DNA of 64,000 nucleotides from Chlorocebus sabaeus (lineage: Eukaryota > Chordata > Mammalia > Primates > Cercopithecidae), in assembly GCF_047675955.1 (NCBI RefSeq), contig NC_132926.1:18761826-18825825 (forward strand). The letters run 5' to 3'. How positions within the stretch are numbered: position 1 is the stretch's first letter; each line of letters opens with the position of its first letter. Below, piece after piece: positions 1 through 10,339 of this stretch. The notes below the pieces were generated by a model. It was given only the letters and a program-made list of their open reading frames with translations, was not told the DNA's origin and did not search any database. The translations under genes were made by a program, and so were the position numbers.

Positions 1-75
1 TGTTCAAACATACATGTGCATACACATATATATGTATGTGTATATGCATGTATCTCTATGTGTGTGATATGTTTA
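1..75. repeat. TG/TA-rich low-complexity tract
   Basis: Alternating purine-pyrimidine sequence made of imperfect TATG, TGTA and CATA steps. No unit is regular enough to call a single microsatellite. It is probably a decayed (TG)n/(TA)n tract. Confidence 0.6.
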
Positions 76-84
76 CCCCCCTCA

Positions 85-178
85 ATGTTTAGTTTATTGC
101 TGTATCTCTGGCACCTATCTCGCTAAGTGGCACTAACAGTGCTTATCAAATATTGGTTGAATGAATGAATGGATTTAT
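85..178 (+). mobile_element. Possible L2 3' end
   Basis: The stretch ends in TTGGTTGAATGAATGAATGG after a GCTTATCAAATA-like block. This resembles the usual L2 terminus (short GGCACATAGTAGG-like block, CTCAATAAATGTT, then TGAATGA repeats). The rest is too diverged for a firm call. Confidence 0.4.
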
Positions 179-373
179 GAGTGAATCACCTGTTCTTAAG
201 AAGCATATTGTGAATACTGTGAATCAAAAAAATCCCTCATTGGTGATAAGGTTGAAAAAAACACTTAGCAATGTACCAAATAAGTACTCACTAAAATATT
301 AATTTAAATGGAAAAATTTTAGGTTACTTTTGTAAAACAGTAGACAAGACGCTGCTTAAAGAGTGATGAGGAG

Positions 374-378
<5 letters not shown>

Positions 379-406
<28 letters not shown>
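379..406. repeat. (TA)14 microsatellite
   Basis: Uninterrupted TA dinucleotides, about 14 units, followed by AAAAA. It is likely length-polymorphic. Confidence 0.95.
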
Positions 407-410
<4 letters not shown>

Positions 411-444
411 CCTGTCTTATAGAATCATATTTTAGATTTACCTT

Positions 445-945
445 TTGTTTTGTTTTTATTGATACATATTTGTACATATTTACAGGGTACATGTAATAAT
501 TTGTTATATGCATAGGATATGCAATGATCAAGTCAGGGTGTTTAGGGTATCAATTACCACAATTCTATTTTGAAACATAAAATACATTGTTCTTAACGAT
601 AGTCACCCTACTCTGCAATTGAACATTAGATCCTATTTCTTCTATCTAATTGTATGTTTGTATCCATTAACCTCTCTCTCTCATCCGACTTCCATACACA
701 CACCCTTCCGAACCTTTGGTAACTATCATTCCACTTTCTACCTTCATGAGATCAATTCTTTTAGCTCCCACATATGAGTGAAAACATGCAACGTTTGTCT
801 TTTCTGTGCTGACTTATTTCACTTAACACAATGACCTCTAGTTTTATCTGTGTTGCTGCAAATAACAGGATTTCATTTCTTTTATGACCAAATAGTATTC
901 CATTGTGTGTATATAACACATTTTCTTTATTAGGGTCATGTTTTG
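445..945 (-). mobile_element. L1 3' end (L1MA-like), 5'-truncated
   Basis: Read on the minus strand this is the end of L1 ORF2 plus a 3' UTR. It contains the block around GGAATACTAT, the heading CATGTTTTCACTCATATGTG, and the 3' UTR words GGTTACCAAAGG and CTATAGTTAACAA-like sequence. A T-rich stretch at 440-455 is the tail. The UTR type matches mid-age L1MA rather than young L1PA copies. Confidence 0.8.
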
Positions 946-949
946 GCAA

Positions 950-1369
950 AGATCTGAATGAAATGAGAGAGTATGCCAGGCATATAACTGAGGGAGGAGC
1001 CTTCTAGGCGGCGGGTGCAAAGGCCTGGAGGTAGGAATGTGCTGTAGCTGGAATATAATGAGAAAAGGGGAGACTACAAGGAGTTAAGGACAGAGAGAGG
1101 GCAGAGGAAAAGATAATGCTTCGCCTGATAAGCTTTGATAATGGTTTGACTTTCACTCTCAGATGGGAGCCATTGGAGAATTCTGAACGGAGGAGCAACA
1201 TGATTTGACCTTTTATAGGGTTTTCTCTGGCTACACTGTGGAGAAGAGATGGGAGAAAGGGAAAAGCAAGCAGAGCAGTTAGGAGGTGACTACATTAATC
1301 CAAGGGTGAGATGATGATGACTGGAACCACAGTACTGCAGCACAGGTGGGAAGAAGTAGTCAGACTCTG
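950..1369 (+). mobile_element. Ancient dispersed repeat, left half (family not named)
   Basis: Contains the recurring mammalian repeat phrases GTGCAAAGGCCTGGAGG, GGGAGCCATTGGAGAATT and TAGGAGGTGACTACATTAATCC. The sequence continues at 2759-2900 after an L1 insertion. Fragments of what looks like the same or a closely related family lie at 3491-3922, 5390-5990, 45540-45720 and 54525-54950. I recognise the repeat but cannot assign its family with certainty. Confidence 0.65.
1352..1369 (+). repeat. Target-site duplication, left copy, of the 1.4-kb L1
   Basis: AGAAGTAGTCAGACTCTG here pairs with AGAAGTTGTCAGATTCTG at 2741-2758 (16 of 18 identical). The 3' copy rejoins the interrupted ancient repeat directly, so both the insertion and its boundaries are well supported. 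Confidence 0.85.
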
Positions 1370-2740
1370 CCCCAAATCTATTATGTTGGTGCAGAAGTAG
1401 TTGCAGTTTTTGCCATTACTTTCAACCATCTGATCTTCAACAAACCTGACAAAAACAAGCAATGGGGAAAGGACTGTTTATTTAATAAATGGTCCTGGTA
1501 GAACTGGTTAGCCATATGCAGAAAATTGAAACTGGATACAAAAATTAACTCAGGATGGATTGAAGACTTAAATGTAAAACCCAAAACAATAAAAACTTTA
1601 GGAGAAAATCTAGGCAATACCATTCAGGACATAGGAACAGGCAAAGATTTTGTGACAAAAACATCAAAAGCAATGGCAACAAAAGCAAAAATTGACAAAT
1701 GAGATCTAACTAATCTAAAGAGCTTCTGCATAGCAAAAAAAAAAAAAAAAAAAAAAAAAAGCTATCATGAGAGTGAACAGACAACCTACAGAATAGGAGA
1801 AAATTTTTGCAATCTATCCATCTGACAAAGGTCTAATATCCAGAATCTACAAGAAACTTAAACAGATTTACAAGAAAAAAAAAATGCCATTAAAAGTGGG
1901 CAAAGGACATGAACAGACACTTCTCAAAAAAAGACATTCATGCATCCAACAAACATATGAAAAAAGGCTCAACATCACCGATCATTAGCGAAATGCAAAT
2001 CAAAATCACAAAACCATTTCACGCCAGTCAGATGGCGATTATTAAAAAGTCAAGAAACAATAGACTCTGGCAAGGTTGTAGAGAAATAGGAAAGCTTTTA
2101 CACTGTTGGTGGGAATATAAATTAGTTCAACCATTGTGGAAGACAATGTGGCGATTCCTCAAAGACCTAGAACCAGAAACACCATTTGATCCAGCAATCC
2201 CATTACTGGGTATATACCCAAAGTATTATAAATCATTTCATTACAATGAGACATGCACCCATGTGTTCATTGCACTATTCACAATAGCAAAGATATGGAA
2301 TCAACCTAAATGCCCATCAATGATAGACTGAATCAAGAAAATGTGGTACATATACACCATGGAATACTATGAATCCATAAAAAGGATGAGATTATGTCCT
2401 TTGCATGCACATTGATGAAGATGGAAGCCATTATCCTCAGCAAACTAACACAGGAACAGAAAACCAAACACCACATGTTCTCACTTATAAATGGGAGCTG
2501 AACAATGAGAACACATGACCACAGGGAGGGGAACAACATATACTGGGGCCTGTCATGGTGGGTGGGGAGAGGGAGAGCATCAGGAAAAATAGCTATTGCA
2601 TGCTGGGCTTAATACCTAGGTAATGGATTGATAGGTGCAGCAAATCACCATAGCACACGTTTACCTACGTAACAAAACTTGCACATCCTGCACAAATATC
2701 CCAGAACTTAAAATTAAATTAAATTAATTAAAAAATAAAA
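1370..2740 (+). mobile_element. L1 (L1PA8/L1PB-like), 5'-truncated, ORF2 end plus 3' UTR
   Basis: Starts inside ORF2 and runs through the reverse-transcriptase C-terminal region to a 3' UTR with GGGCTTAATACCTAGG and an A-rich tail. A 140-codon open remnant (1909-2331) encodes the words HVFIALFTIAKIWNQPKCPS and DPAIPLLGIYPKYYKSFHYN, which are typical of the L1 ORF2p C-terminal half. An internal A-run (about 24 A) at 1736-1760 breaks the frame. It is flanked by an 18-bp duplication and holds a MADE1 fragment near its 5' end. It is dead: truncated and with several stops. Confidence 0.93.
1381..1425 (+). mobile_element. MADE1 half-element (mariner-derived MITE)
   Basis: TTATGTTGGTGCAGAAGTAG followed by TTGCAGTTTTTGCCATTACTTT matches one arm of the 80-bp palindromic MADE1 (consensus start TTAGGTTGGTGCAAAAGTAA). 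It follows a TA in L1 ORF2 sequence, as expected for mariner targets. The second arm is missing, so the element has lost about 35 bp or was truncated. Confidence 0.85.
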
Positions 2741-2758
2741 AGAAGTTGTCAGATTCTG
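2741..2758 (+). repeat. Target-site duplication, right copy
   Basis: Right copy of the duplication described at 1352-1369. Confidence 0.85.
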
Positions 2759-2900
2759 GATATATTTTAAAGGTAGAGGCTACAGGAGTTGCCTATAGGT
2801 TATGTGGAGTGTGGAAAAAAAGAGTCATATATGACTTCAAGGTTTCTGCCCAAACAACTGGAAGAATTAAGTTGAATTTAAAGTGCCTAGGAGTTAGCAG
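2759..2900 (+). mobile_element. Ancient dispersed repeat, right half
   Basis: GATATATTTTAAAGGTAGAG and the later TGACTTCAAGGTTTCTGCCC block continue the repeat that stops at 1369. Removing 1370-2758 restores continuity. Confidence 0.65.
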
Positions 2901-2933
2901 GTGCTCAAGATCTAGCAGCTAGTATGCATATTT

Positions 2934-3283
2934 CAGCCTGAGCATCCCTAATCCAAAAATACAAAATCAAACATGCTCCAAAGGCTGAAACTTTTTGAGC
3001 ATGGATGTGACACAACAAGTGAAAAATTCCACACTTGACCTCGTGTGACAGGTCACAGTCAAACTGTAGGTGCACAAGACACAGTTTATTCAGCGACCGC
3101 AAGGGAAAAATAAAATTAAAGCCTAAAGGCGAGGCGTATAAGGTATATATAAAACATAAATAAATGTTTACTCCTGGGTCCTATCCCCAATATATCTCAT
3201 TATAAATATGCAAATATTCTAAAAACATTGAAATCCAAAATACTTTTGGTCCCAAGCATTTTGGACAAGGGATATTTAACCTG
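2934..3283 (+). mobile_element. Tigger2-like DNA transposon fossil
   Basis: Opens with GAGCATCCCTAATCC, then AATGCTCC-like and AAACTTTTTGAGC words, and ends with CAAGCATTTTGGACAAGGGA then AACCTGTA. These match the inverted termini of the pogo/Tigger2 class. At 350 bp it is an internally deleted, non-autonomous copy with no transposase frame. Confidence 0.85.
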
Positions 3284-3375
3284 TATTCTCCTAGTGTGGA
3301 AAATGATACAAGTATTAATAAAATGCAAATCCATTATCTAGGACAGTGTAAGAACCATAGTTATTATGAATTCCA

Positions 3376-3490
3376 TGTTTACTGTGTCAGGCTGAGTGTT
3401 AAGTGCTTTTCTTCACCATATATGAACCTTATAATGTCCCCATGGAATAACCATCTTTCATTTTGTGGTTGAGTTCACTGAGGCATAGGT
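3376..3490 (-). mobile_element. MIR, first part (split)
   Basis: TGTTAAGTGCTTTTC, AACCTTATAATGTCC and GAGTTCACTGAGGCATAGG are a diverged reverse complement of MIR. The element continues at 3925-3990 (GGTCACACGACTAGG, GAATTTGAATCCAAGTCT). Confidence 0.75.
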
Positions 3491-3922
3491 GGAAATTTTT
3501 TTTTCTTTTTATTGATAAACATTTGAGTGCCTATATCACAGGCAATACTTTAGTAGGTGTTAGGTGAACAAGAATGACAAGGTAATTGTTTTCTTAGACC
3601 TTATGTTCCTTTCAGTGAAATGAACAATAAATAAATAAATGAATAAATAAGATAATTCTATAAAGTCATGAGTACTATAAGGAAATAAGCAAGGTGACAT
3701 AGTGGACAGTTACAAGAGCAAGTTGGCAGTGCAGAAACTTTACACAGGGTGATTAAGAACATCCCATCTGAGAAGGGCCATTTGAACAGAGCAAGACCTG
3801 ACAGATGAGATAAAGCCAGCCATGAGAATATCTAAAAGAAGAGCATTCCAGGGAGAAGCAGCACAAAGCTTAAATGCCCAAAGGCAGGGGGAAAGGTTCT
3901 TGTATTTGAAGAACAGAAAAAA
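3491..3922 (+). mobile_element. Ancient repeat inserted into the MIR (family not named)
   Basis: Begins near a T-rich run, then TTGAGTGCCTATATCACAGG, AATAAATAAATAAATGAATA and GAAGAGCATTCCAGGGAGAA. It belongs to the GTGCAAAGGCC-type family seen at 950-1369. It separates the two MIR halves. Confidence 0.6.
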
Positions 3923-3924
3923 AT

Positions 3925-3990
3925 GTATGCAGCCCATGGTCACACGACTAGGAAATAGAGGAGTGAGAATTTGAATCCAAGTCTCTCTGG
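3925..3990 (-). mobile_element. MIR, second part
   Basis: GGTCACACGACTAGGAAATA followed by GAATTTGAATCCAAGTCTCT is the remaining half of the MIR starting at 3376. Confidence 0.7.
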
Positions 3991-3993
3991 GTC

Positions 3994-4342
3994 TGTATTA
4001 GTCCGTTCTCACGCTGTTATGAAGAAATACCCAAGACTGGGTAATTTGTAAAGAAAAGGGGTTTAATTGACTCACAGTTCCGCATGCCTGGGGAGGCCTC
4101 AGGAAACTTACAATCATGACCAAAGACACCTCTTCACTGCGCGGCAGTGGCAATGTGAAAATGAGTGCCAGCAGAGGAAATGCCAGACACTTACAAAACC
4201 ATCAGATTTCATGAGAACTCACTATCAAAAACCACCCTCATGCTTCAGTTACCTCCCACTGGGTTCCTCCCACGACATGTGGGGATTATGGGAGCTACAG
4301 TTCAAGATGAGATTTGGGTGGGGACACAGTCAAACCATATCA
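3994..4342 (-). mobile_element. Complete solo THE1/MST-type LTR (ERVL-MaLR)
   Basis: On the minus strand it starts TGATATGGTTTGACTGTGTC and ends with the block whose plus-strand form is TGTATTAGTCCGTTCTCACG. Length is 349 bp, the usual THE1 LTR size. Flanks GGGTC and GGCTC are a likely 5-bp duplication with one mismatch. No internal region is attached, so it is a solo LTR. Confidence 0.92.
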
Positions 4343-4435
4343 GGCTCCAAAGACTGAGGTGTTTTTTGTTTTGTTTTCTGTAGTTGCCATCTGTTTATTA
4401 CATGCAGAGCTGGCTTGACACCCATCAATCAATTA

Positions 4436-4731
4436 TTTTTTTTTTTTTGAAACGGAGTCTTGCTCTGTTGCCCAGGTTGGAGTGCAGTGGCATGATCTCG
4501 GCTCACTGCCAGCTCCGCCTCCCGGGTTCACACCATTCTCCTGCCTCAGCCTCACGAGTAGCTGGAACTACAGGTGGCCGCCACCACGCCCAGCTAATTT
4601 TTTTTTTTTTTTTTAGTAGAGATGGGGTTTCACCACATTAGCCAGGATGGTCTCGATCTCCTGACCTTGTGATCCACCCGCCTCAGCCTCCCAAAGTGCT
4701 GGGATTACGGCGTGAGCTACCGCGCCCGGTC
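4436..4731 (-). mobile_element. AluY
   Basis: Full-length Alu in reverse orientation. The right arm has GCCAGCTCCGCCTCCCGGGT and TTCACACCATTCTCCTGCC, the AluY state (AluS has AACCTCCGCC and AAGCGATTCTCC). Short flanking duplication TCAATCAATT at 4425-4434 and again at 4735-4745. Confidence 0.93.
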
Positions 4732-4794
4732 ACAGTCAATCAATTCTTAAAAAGACATTCACTTTTTTTAAAAGAAAGCACGCTTATATTTGCC

Positions 4795-5145
4795 TTTTTA
4801 AATTTTTTTATAGATTTAGGGGTATCGCAGGCAGTTTAGTTACATGGATATTGCATTGTGGTGAATTCTGGGCTTTTAGTGTACCCATCACCCAAATAGT
4901 GAGCATTGTACCCAGTAGGTAGTTTTTACCCCTCACCCTCTCCTATCCTCCCACCTTTTGGAGTCTCCAATGTTTATTATTCCATTCTGGGTGCCTATGT
5001 GTACCTACAGCTTGGCTCCCACTTAAAAGTGAGAACATGCTGTATTTGACTTTTTGTTTCTGAGTTTTTTCACTTAAGATAATGGCCTACAGTCACATTG
5101 ATATTGCTGCAAAAGACATGACTTCATTCTTTTTATGCAAAGCCT
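4795..5145 (-). mobile_element. L1 3' end (L1PB/L1MA-like)
   Basis: Minus-strand L1 3' UTR: plus-strand words TAGATTTAGGGGTATCGCAG, GTGTACCCATCACCCAAATA and GGCTCCCACTTAAAAGTGAG, ending with CATTCTTTTTATGCAA. It is 5'-truncated and the frames are not intact. Confidence 0.85.
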
Positions 5146-5389
5146 GAGTTTTTAAGCACCATTCAAAATTTTTTCTAATTTTCTTTATTTAAATGTAATT
5201 TGTTGTAAACTGCATAAAGGCAAAACTAACAATCATCCCTCCTACACCATCTCTACCCCACCGAACAAATGTGTATACATTTCCTTATCTTTCCCTAGCT
5301 CATACAGACCTACCCAAGCTCCCTACATTCTATTGAATAAGTTTAATAAAAATTGTATCTGTTCGATTCTGCAGTCTTTTGTGTGTCTA
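5146..5389. other. No recognised feature
   Basis: AT-rich sequence between an L1 end and an ancient repeat. I see no gene or repeat here. Confidence 0.5.
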
Positions 5390-5990
5390 TCCTACTTTTC
5401 TACTGCTATTTTCCAGAGATAGAATGGGACAGAACCCCTGCCTCATGATAATCATAGGAGAAGACAAAAACATAAAACATAAAATAAAATGCTTTCAAAA
5501 GTTTGAAAACGCCTTACGGGAAATAAACATGGCAATGCGTTACAGGGTTTGGGGTAAGGGTGGCTATCACACACAGAGTGGATAATCAAGACCTCTGAGG
5601 AGATATTTTAGGGTGTTTTGGGCTGAGATATAAATGGCGAAGAAGATACATCTTTGGAAAGTGATGAGGAAGTAGCATTCTAGGCAAAGAACAGAACAGA
5701 TGCAAAGACCCTGATGCAAGAAAGAACTATTTTAGTCCCAGGTGAAAGAACGTGGCTAGGATTAGGATGGTGGCAGTGAGGAAGAAAGAAGTGGAAGAAC
5801 TTAGGGAAATACTTTAGATGTTGAATAAAACTGACTTGCTGATGAATCCAATGTGGTAAAGAGAGAAGTAAAAGTACCTGGATGAAATATGATGTCATTT
5901 ACTAAGATGAAGATGCTTTGAGAAAGAGCAAATGGGGAATGGGGCAAATGAGACCTGTTAGTCCTAAAGTAGTACTGGAAGTGTCAGAAT
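5390..5990 (+). mobile_element. Ancient dispersed repeat (same broad family as 950-1369)
   Basis: AGCATTCTAGGCAAAGAACA, GATGCAAAGACCCTGATGCA and AGGATGGTGGCAGTGAGGAA follow the order of the consensus seen at 950-1369 and 2759-2900. It is strongly diverged. Confidence 0.5.
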
Positions 5991-6184
5991 CCCGAGGAGC
6001 TTGGACATTTTGTAAAGGGAAGAAAGTTTGAACAAAAGATTCTCCAGGTATTTTTGTATAAACACCTTAAGGACACAGGAGTGCAGGATAAAGGGATGAG
6101 TAACAAACCATGAGCAATTTGAAACAGAAAGTAAGTTAAGCTAACATACACAGACCTCTTAGCCTCCTGCCAGAACTACTTGAA

Positions 6185-6345
6185 GAACTTTATGCATATA
6201 TAAACACACATTTAATCTTCACAACAATCCCATAAAGTAGGTTCCACTTTTATCTCCACTTTACATATAAGGAAACTGAAGCACAAAGAGATAAAAATGC
6301 TTTGCCCAAAATTAAAGAGCTAGAAAATGGAGGAGTCGAGATTCA
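6185..6345 (-). mobile_element. MIR
   Basis: TTTAATCTTCACAACAATCC, then TAAGGAAACTGAAGCACAAA and GAGTCGAGATTCAAAGCCAG, in the order of the MIR reverse complement. Confidence 0.8.
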
Positions 6346-6654
6346 AAGCCAGTGGACCGAATGAAGAGCAAGCTCTGGTCACAGCTCTGCTCTAGTGCAT
6401 CATAGAAACTAGAGAGGAGGAAGAAAAGAGCCTCAGAAACAAACATCAGCTTCTACGGAACTCTGCCAATGATCTGTAGATCACTACAATGTAGTTTCTT
6501 TCTATAAAGGAACTGGGGCCTTATACAAAATGGAAAGGGAAACCTGAAGGAAAATTATAGTGTAACCACTTTTTGCTTTCCAATTTGTCATGACCTGACC
6601 CCAATAACAATTTCCTTAGCTCTTATGTTCTCCACTTACGAATTAGAGCAGCGA

Positions 6655-6704
6655 GTAACAGTAGCTCACTCTCCAGACACCATGTGCTTTGTTTGCACTC
6701 TTTT
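6655..6704 (-). mobile_element. MIR, part 1 (split by AluJ)
   Basis: GACACCATGTGCTTTGTTTG is the start of a MIR that resumes at 7011 after an AluJ. Confidence 0.6.
6690..6704 (+). repeat. AluJ target duplication, left copy
   Basis: TGTTTGCACTCTTTT here and at 7011-7025, identical over 15 bp. Confidence 0.9.
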
Positions 6705-7010
6705 ATTTTTACTTTTTTCTTGAGACAGGGTCTCACTCTGTCACTGAGGCTAGAGTGAAGTGCAGTGCTGGGATCAAAGCTCACTGCAGCCTTGACCTCC
6801 CAGATTCAAGCAATCACCCCACCTCAGCCTCCCAAGTAGGTGGGACTACAGGTGCACGCCACCACATCCAGCTAATTTTCATATTTTTTTGTAGAGATGG
6901 GGTTTTGCCATGTTGCCCAGGCTGGTCTCAAACTCCTGGGCTCAAGCATCTGCCCTCCTCAGCCTTCCAAAGTGCTGGGATTACAGGTGTGAGCCACCAC
7001 ACTCAGCCCC
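6705..7010 (-). mobile_element. AluJ (Jo/Jb)
   Basis: Full-length Alu in reverse orientation with the J-type diagnostic TCACTGCAGCCTTGACCTCC and CTGGGCTCAAGCATCTGCCC. The 15-bp flanking duplication is intact despite the age of the subfamily. Confidence 0.92.
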
Positions 7011-7165
7011 TGTTTGCACTCTTTTTTGCTCTTCACAACACGTTGATGAGATAGAAGTATAATTCTGCCCCTTTTTGCATAAGTAAAAACTGAGGCACAA
7101 AGAAGTTAAATAGCATACCCAAAGTCACAGCATCAGTAAGTGGTGGAGTGACAGTTCAGACTGTC
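7011..7165 (-). mobile_element. MIR, part 2
   Basis: CTCTTCACAACACGTTGATG, AAAACTGAGGCACAAAGAAG and CAAAGTCACAGCATCAGTAA give the MIR core. The 3' part reappears at 7697-7725. Confidence 0.8.
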
Positions 7166-7516
7166 AGCCAAGAAGTAGTGAAAAACCCCAGACTGCAATT
7201 TGGTAAGAGAATGCATTTACTGGGGTCTTAGGAATGGCAATTTGGGAGAACCTGTTTTAGCTAGAAGCTAATTGTGTTCTAAAGAGAGGGAGGAAAGCAG
7301 GGATTTTTTTTTTGGAAAGGAGGCTAAGTGTGCTGACACAAGTTGCTTTGTAAGAATTATCATTGGCGGAGGTGGCTGGATGAGTTCATGAGTCCATAGT
7401 TCATCAGCTGTTGCTGTTCCAGAGCTGCAGCACTAGCAAAATTCAGCTGAAATTTCAGAAGGTTATGGCCAGGGCAATTTGGCCCCATTGAAAGGATCAA
7501 GCCAAGTTCCTGGGTT

Positions 7517-7562
<46 letters not shown>

Positions 7563-7695
7563 TGTCAATGTTCCAGGCCATGCACGTGGTGCTTCTGAGT
7601 CTGGCTTCCCAACTCAATTTTAGAACTCCGAACCAGAGTGAAGCCATTTTGTATTTCACATTTCACAATACCCCGGTGATGCTTCAGCAGGATCC
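7166..7695. mobile_element. Unidentified ~530-bp insertion in the MIR
   Basis: The MIR stops near GACAGTTCAGACTGTCAG and resumes with GATCCCTGCTCTTAACCACT. The intervening sequence matches no family I know. The word GAATGCATTTACTGG near its left end could be a reversed LTR polyadenylation region, so a minus-strand ERVL-type LTR is one guess. It contains a T32 run joined to GT repeats. Confidence 0.5.
7518..7565. repeat. T32 run joined to (GT)8
   Basis: About 32 consecutive T followed by eight GT units. Slippage-prone and probably polymorphic. Confidence 0.95.
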
Positions 7696-7696
7696 C

Positions 7697-7725
7697 TGCT
7701 CTTAACCACTACTGCAGGCTGCCTC
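7697..7725 (-). mobile_element. MIR, part 3
   Basis: CTGCTCTTAACCACTACTGC is the expected terminal piece of the MIR interrupted at 7165. Confidence 0.65.
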
Positions 7726-8515
7726 CTACGAAACCCAGGATTTGAGCCTCCCTACCAAGCACAAGTGGTTGCCTGGTGAATAGCTGATACAGGAGACTCT
7801 GTCTTTGACCTGTTAGTGTCTAGCATGAAGAGGGACTCTAAACACCAATAACTTCTTAAATCGTCATGCACAGCATACTAAAATCAAAATTAATCCAAAC
7901 CTTCTGATATGGAGTTACAATTATAATTGGTCATTAAAAGTGTGCTTTAAATACAATGAAAAAATACAAAAAATAAAACCAAAACAAAGCAACACAACTG
8001 AAGGTAATCTTTCAGGAAGTAAAAGCAATGTGGTTCCTTTAAGGATATATACATATGTGGTTTCTTAAGGAAATATGTTGAGAATAACCAACATGAAGAC
8101 CATATTGGTTACAAATATAAATAGCTCCCCAGAAAGTATAAATAAGTAATTCAAAGATATAGAATGATAGATCCATAATTACCTAGTAAGAAAGAATAGA
8201 ATAGCCTACCAATATGTCACTAAATTTAAAGTCGACAGCCAGACAGACAATTATGATTTTCCAAAATATTCTCCTTGCAGCTCTTGCCAGAAGCAGCATA
8301 TGAACTGGCTGAACTGTAGGCACAACACAGGAAGGTAATTCTATCAGATGTCACCCTTGCTCTTTAAGAGTTTACAGTTTCTGTGACGAAACTGTGGAGG
8401 CAATTTACACCGAGAAAAGAAGCATGTCTATAGAACAAAACATATTGGCATATTTGTCATCCACAAATTGGCACACAAATGTATAACTACAATATGTTAT
8501 CTATACTCTGCGTGC
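7726..8515. other. No recognised feature
   Basis: Mixed-composition unique sequence. I see no gene, RNA or named repeat. Confidence 0.5.
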
Positions 8516-8519
8516 TAGA

Positions 8520-8960
8520 TATTCTCTATTTATCCTTATAAGTTCACCCTCCAACCTTCTCCATCCTGCTTTCTGTCTCAGGAGTCTAACCTTTATAGAC
8601 TACATCAACTGGGCTCCCTGGCCCCTTGGATTTGGCCACTGAAAAGCACCAAGAAGAGATCAAAAATCAAAAGAGAGACAGATTGGGGCATTTGTTCTCA
8701 TTTTCCTCCCTGCTGGACCACAGGATGACGGTGGCTGTCCACAGTTCCTGTCCAGGGGTCCTCTCTTAACACCTGCAAGTCTCACCAGGTTCTCATAACC
8801 ACTCCCTCCTGTTGTACCTGTTTCCCACCATTGCTGGCCCTGGGAACCTCACCATCTCTGAAGATTTTCCCTTACACTTGCCCACACCTTTGTAAACAGG
8901 CCATTGTTAAAATCTATTTCATAACCCTTTTTGGTTTACCATCTGTTTCCTGTTCCCCAG
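8520..8960 (+). mobile_element. Ancient dispersed repeat (family not named)
   Basis: Words such as CATCAACTGGGCTCCCTGGC, TTCTCATAACCACTCCCTCC and CCACACCTTTGTAAACAGGC belong to a common old mammalian repeat. I recognise the pattern but not the family name with certainty. Confidence 0.45.
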
Positions 8961-8984
8961 CTGAAACACAGTTATGTCCAAACT

Positions 8985-9165
8985 TGCTTTATAATCACTT
9001 GTGGAGCTTTTAGAAAAATAGATTTCCACATCCTACCCAAGACCTAATGAATCAGAATCTCTATGCGTGGAGCTAAGGAATATGTAACTTTAACAAAGAA
9101 CCCAGGTGATTCCGATGCAGCCAGCCTGGCAAGCATCCCCGGATGAGCGTTTGGGAGCCACTGTT
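8985..9165 (-). mobile_element. MER5A-type hAT-Charlie MITE
   Basis: CCTAATGAATCAGAATCTCT, then GAACCCAGGTGATTCCGATG and a terminal GGGAGCCACTGTTC. This is the order of MER5A (terminus CAGTGGTTCTCAA and its complement). Length about 180 bp is near complete. Orientation is tentative because the ends are inverted repeats. Confidence 0.8.
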
Positions 9166-9169
9166 CTGC

Positions 9170-10335
9170 AGCCCCTACCATGCCAAACTGAAGCATTTGA
9201 AAACAAACAGGATGCTCCCAGAGTACAACCCCAGCTACCCTTCCCTCCAACACCACAGCAACCTACACTCAAAAAAAGAAGTGGACTCTCTATGGGGACC
9301 TCCAAAGCAGAGGAAAACAAGCATACGGTCTACAATGATAGGAGATGCTCCTGAGCACATTAAGTAAACGCTCAACTACCCCTTTCACGTTTGATTAGAT
9401 CCTCAATTGAAAATCACTTTTCAACCATTTTACAGGAAACAAAATCATTTTCACCTCCATCTGGTGCCAAAACCAACAAAGTGGAAAATGCTGACCAGCT
9501 TAGGCCTGTCCTAATTCAGCTTAGAGTAGGCACTAGAGCACCCAATGCCTTCCAGCCTTGGGGAAAGGAGGCCTGTTTGTTCCTGAAGACTGGGGGCCTC
9601 AAGTAGGACCAGAAGATAAACAGAATCAAGAGCCCAAGCTCCTCCAGTCTCTGAGGACCCACTCTCCATTCAGAAGCCAAAGGCAGTGGGAGATGGGCTA
9701 AGCTGACCATCTGTTCTTCTCTCCGATAATATGTAATTAAGTAATTTATTTATTCAGCACTTTGCACCCCCTCCTCTCTCCACCCATTAGTCAGGGATGA
9801 TTATGCCAGACCCAGCTGTAGTTAACATATTGCACACTCGGGCAAGTGCTGTGCTACAAAGCACTCTGCTAGCCTCCTGGCTATGGCCACCTCTCAGACC
9901 CCACTGTAGGAATGACCGCGTGAGGCTTGCTGCTCTGCTGGCTCTGCTTTCTTCCCCAACGATTAGGCGGCACTCTCTTGCTGCGCATTAAACCATTTAC
10001 TGTGCATATTTAATTCATTTGTTCAAAGATAAATTTACCCACATCCTCTGATCACTTCCACCAGGCCAGTTTACTGGCTAGGCAGCACTGATGGATTTTT
10101 CCCATCTGGTAAATTTTATCTACAATATAAACAAACACAAGTGTACACAGAGCCTGACACATGACTATAGAGCAATGGGATTGACTCCATAAGCCTCAGG
10201 CAAAACTTAGAGTTGAAACTATGATAATATATAGCATATGTGATGTTTTGTATGTTACATGTTGTGTTTTGCATATCACATCTGTTATTGTGGCCTGACC
10301 AGCAAATATTTTCCTTTCCTCTGATAATGGTTTTT
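9170..10335. other. Unique sequence, no gene recognised
   Basis: Less AT-rich than its surroundings, with several short open frames on both strands and no family resemblance. It could hold conserved noncoding sequence. Nothing further can be supported. Confidence 0.5.
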
Positions 10336-10339
10336 AATC

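Noticed and set aside
1909..2331. 140-codon open frame on the plus strand
   Set aside because: It is L1 ORF2 sequence inside a 5'-truncated L1, not a host gene.
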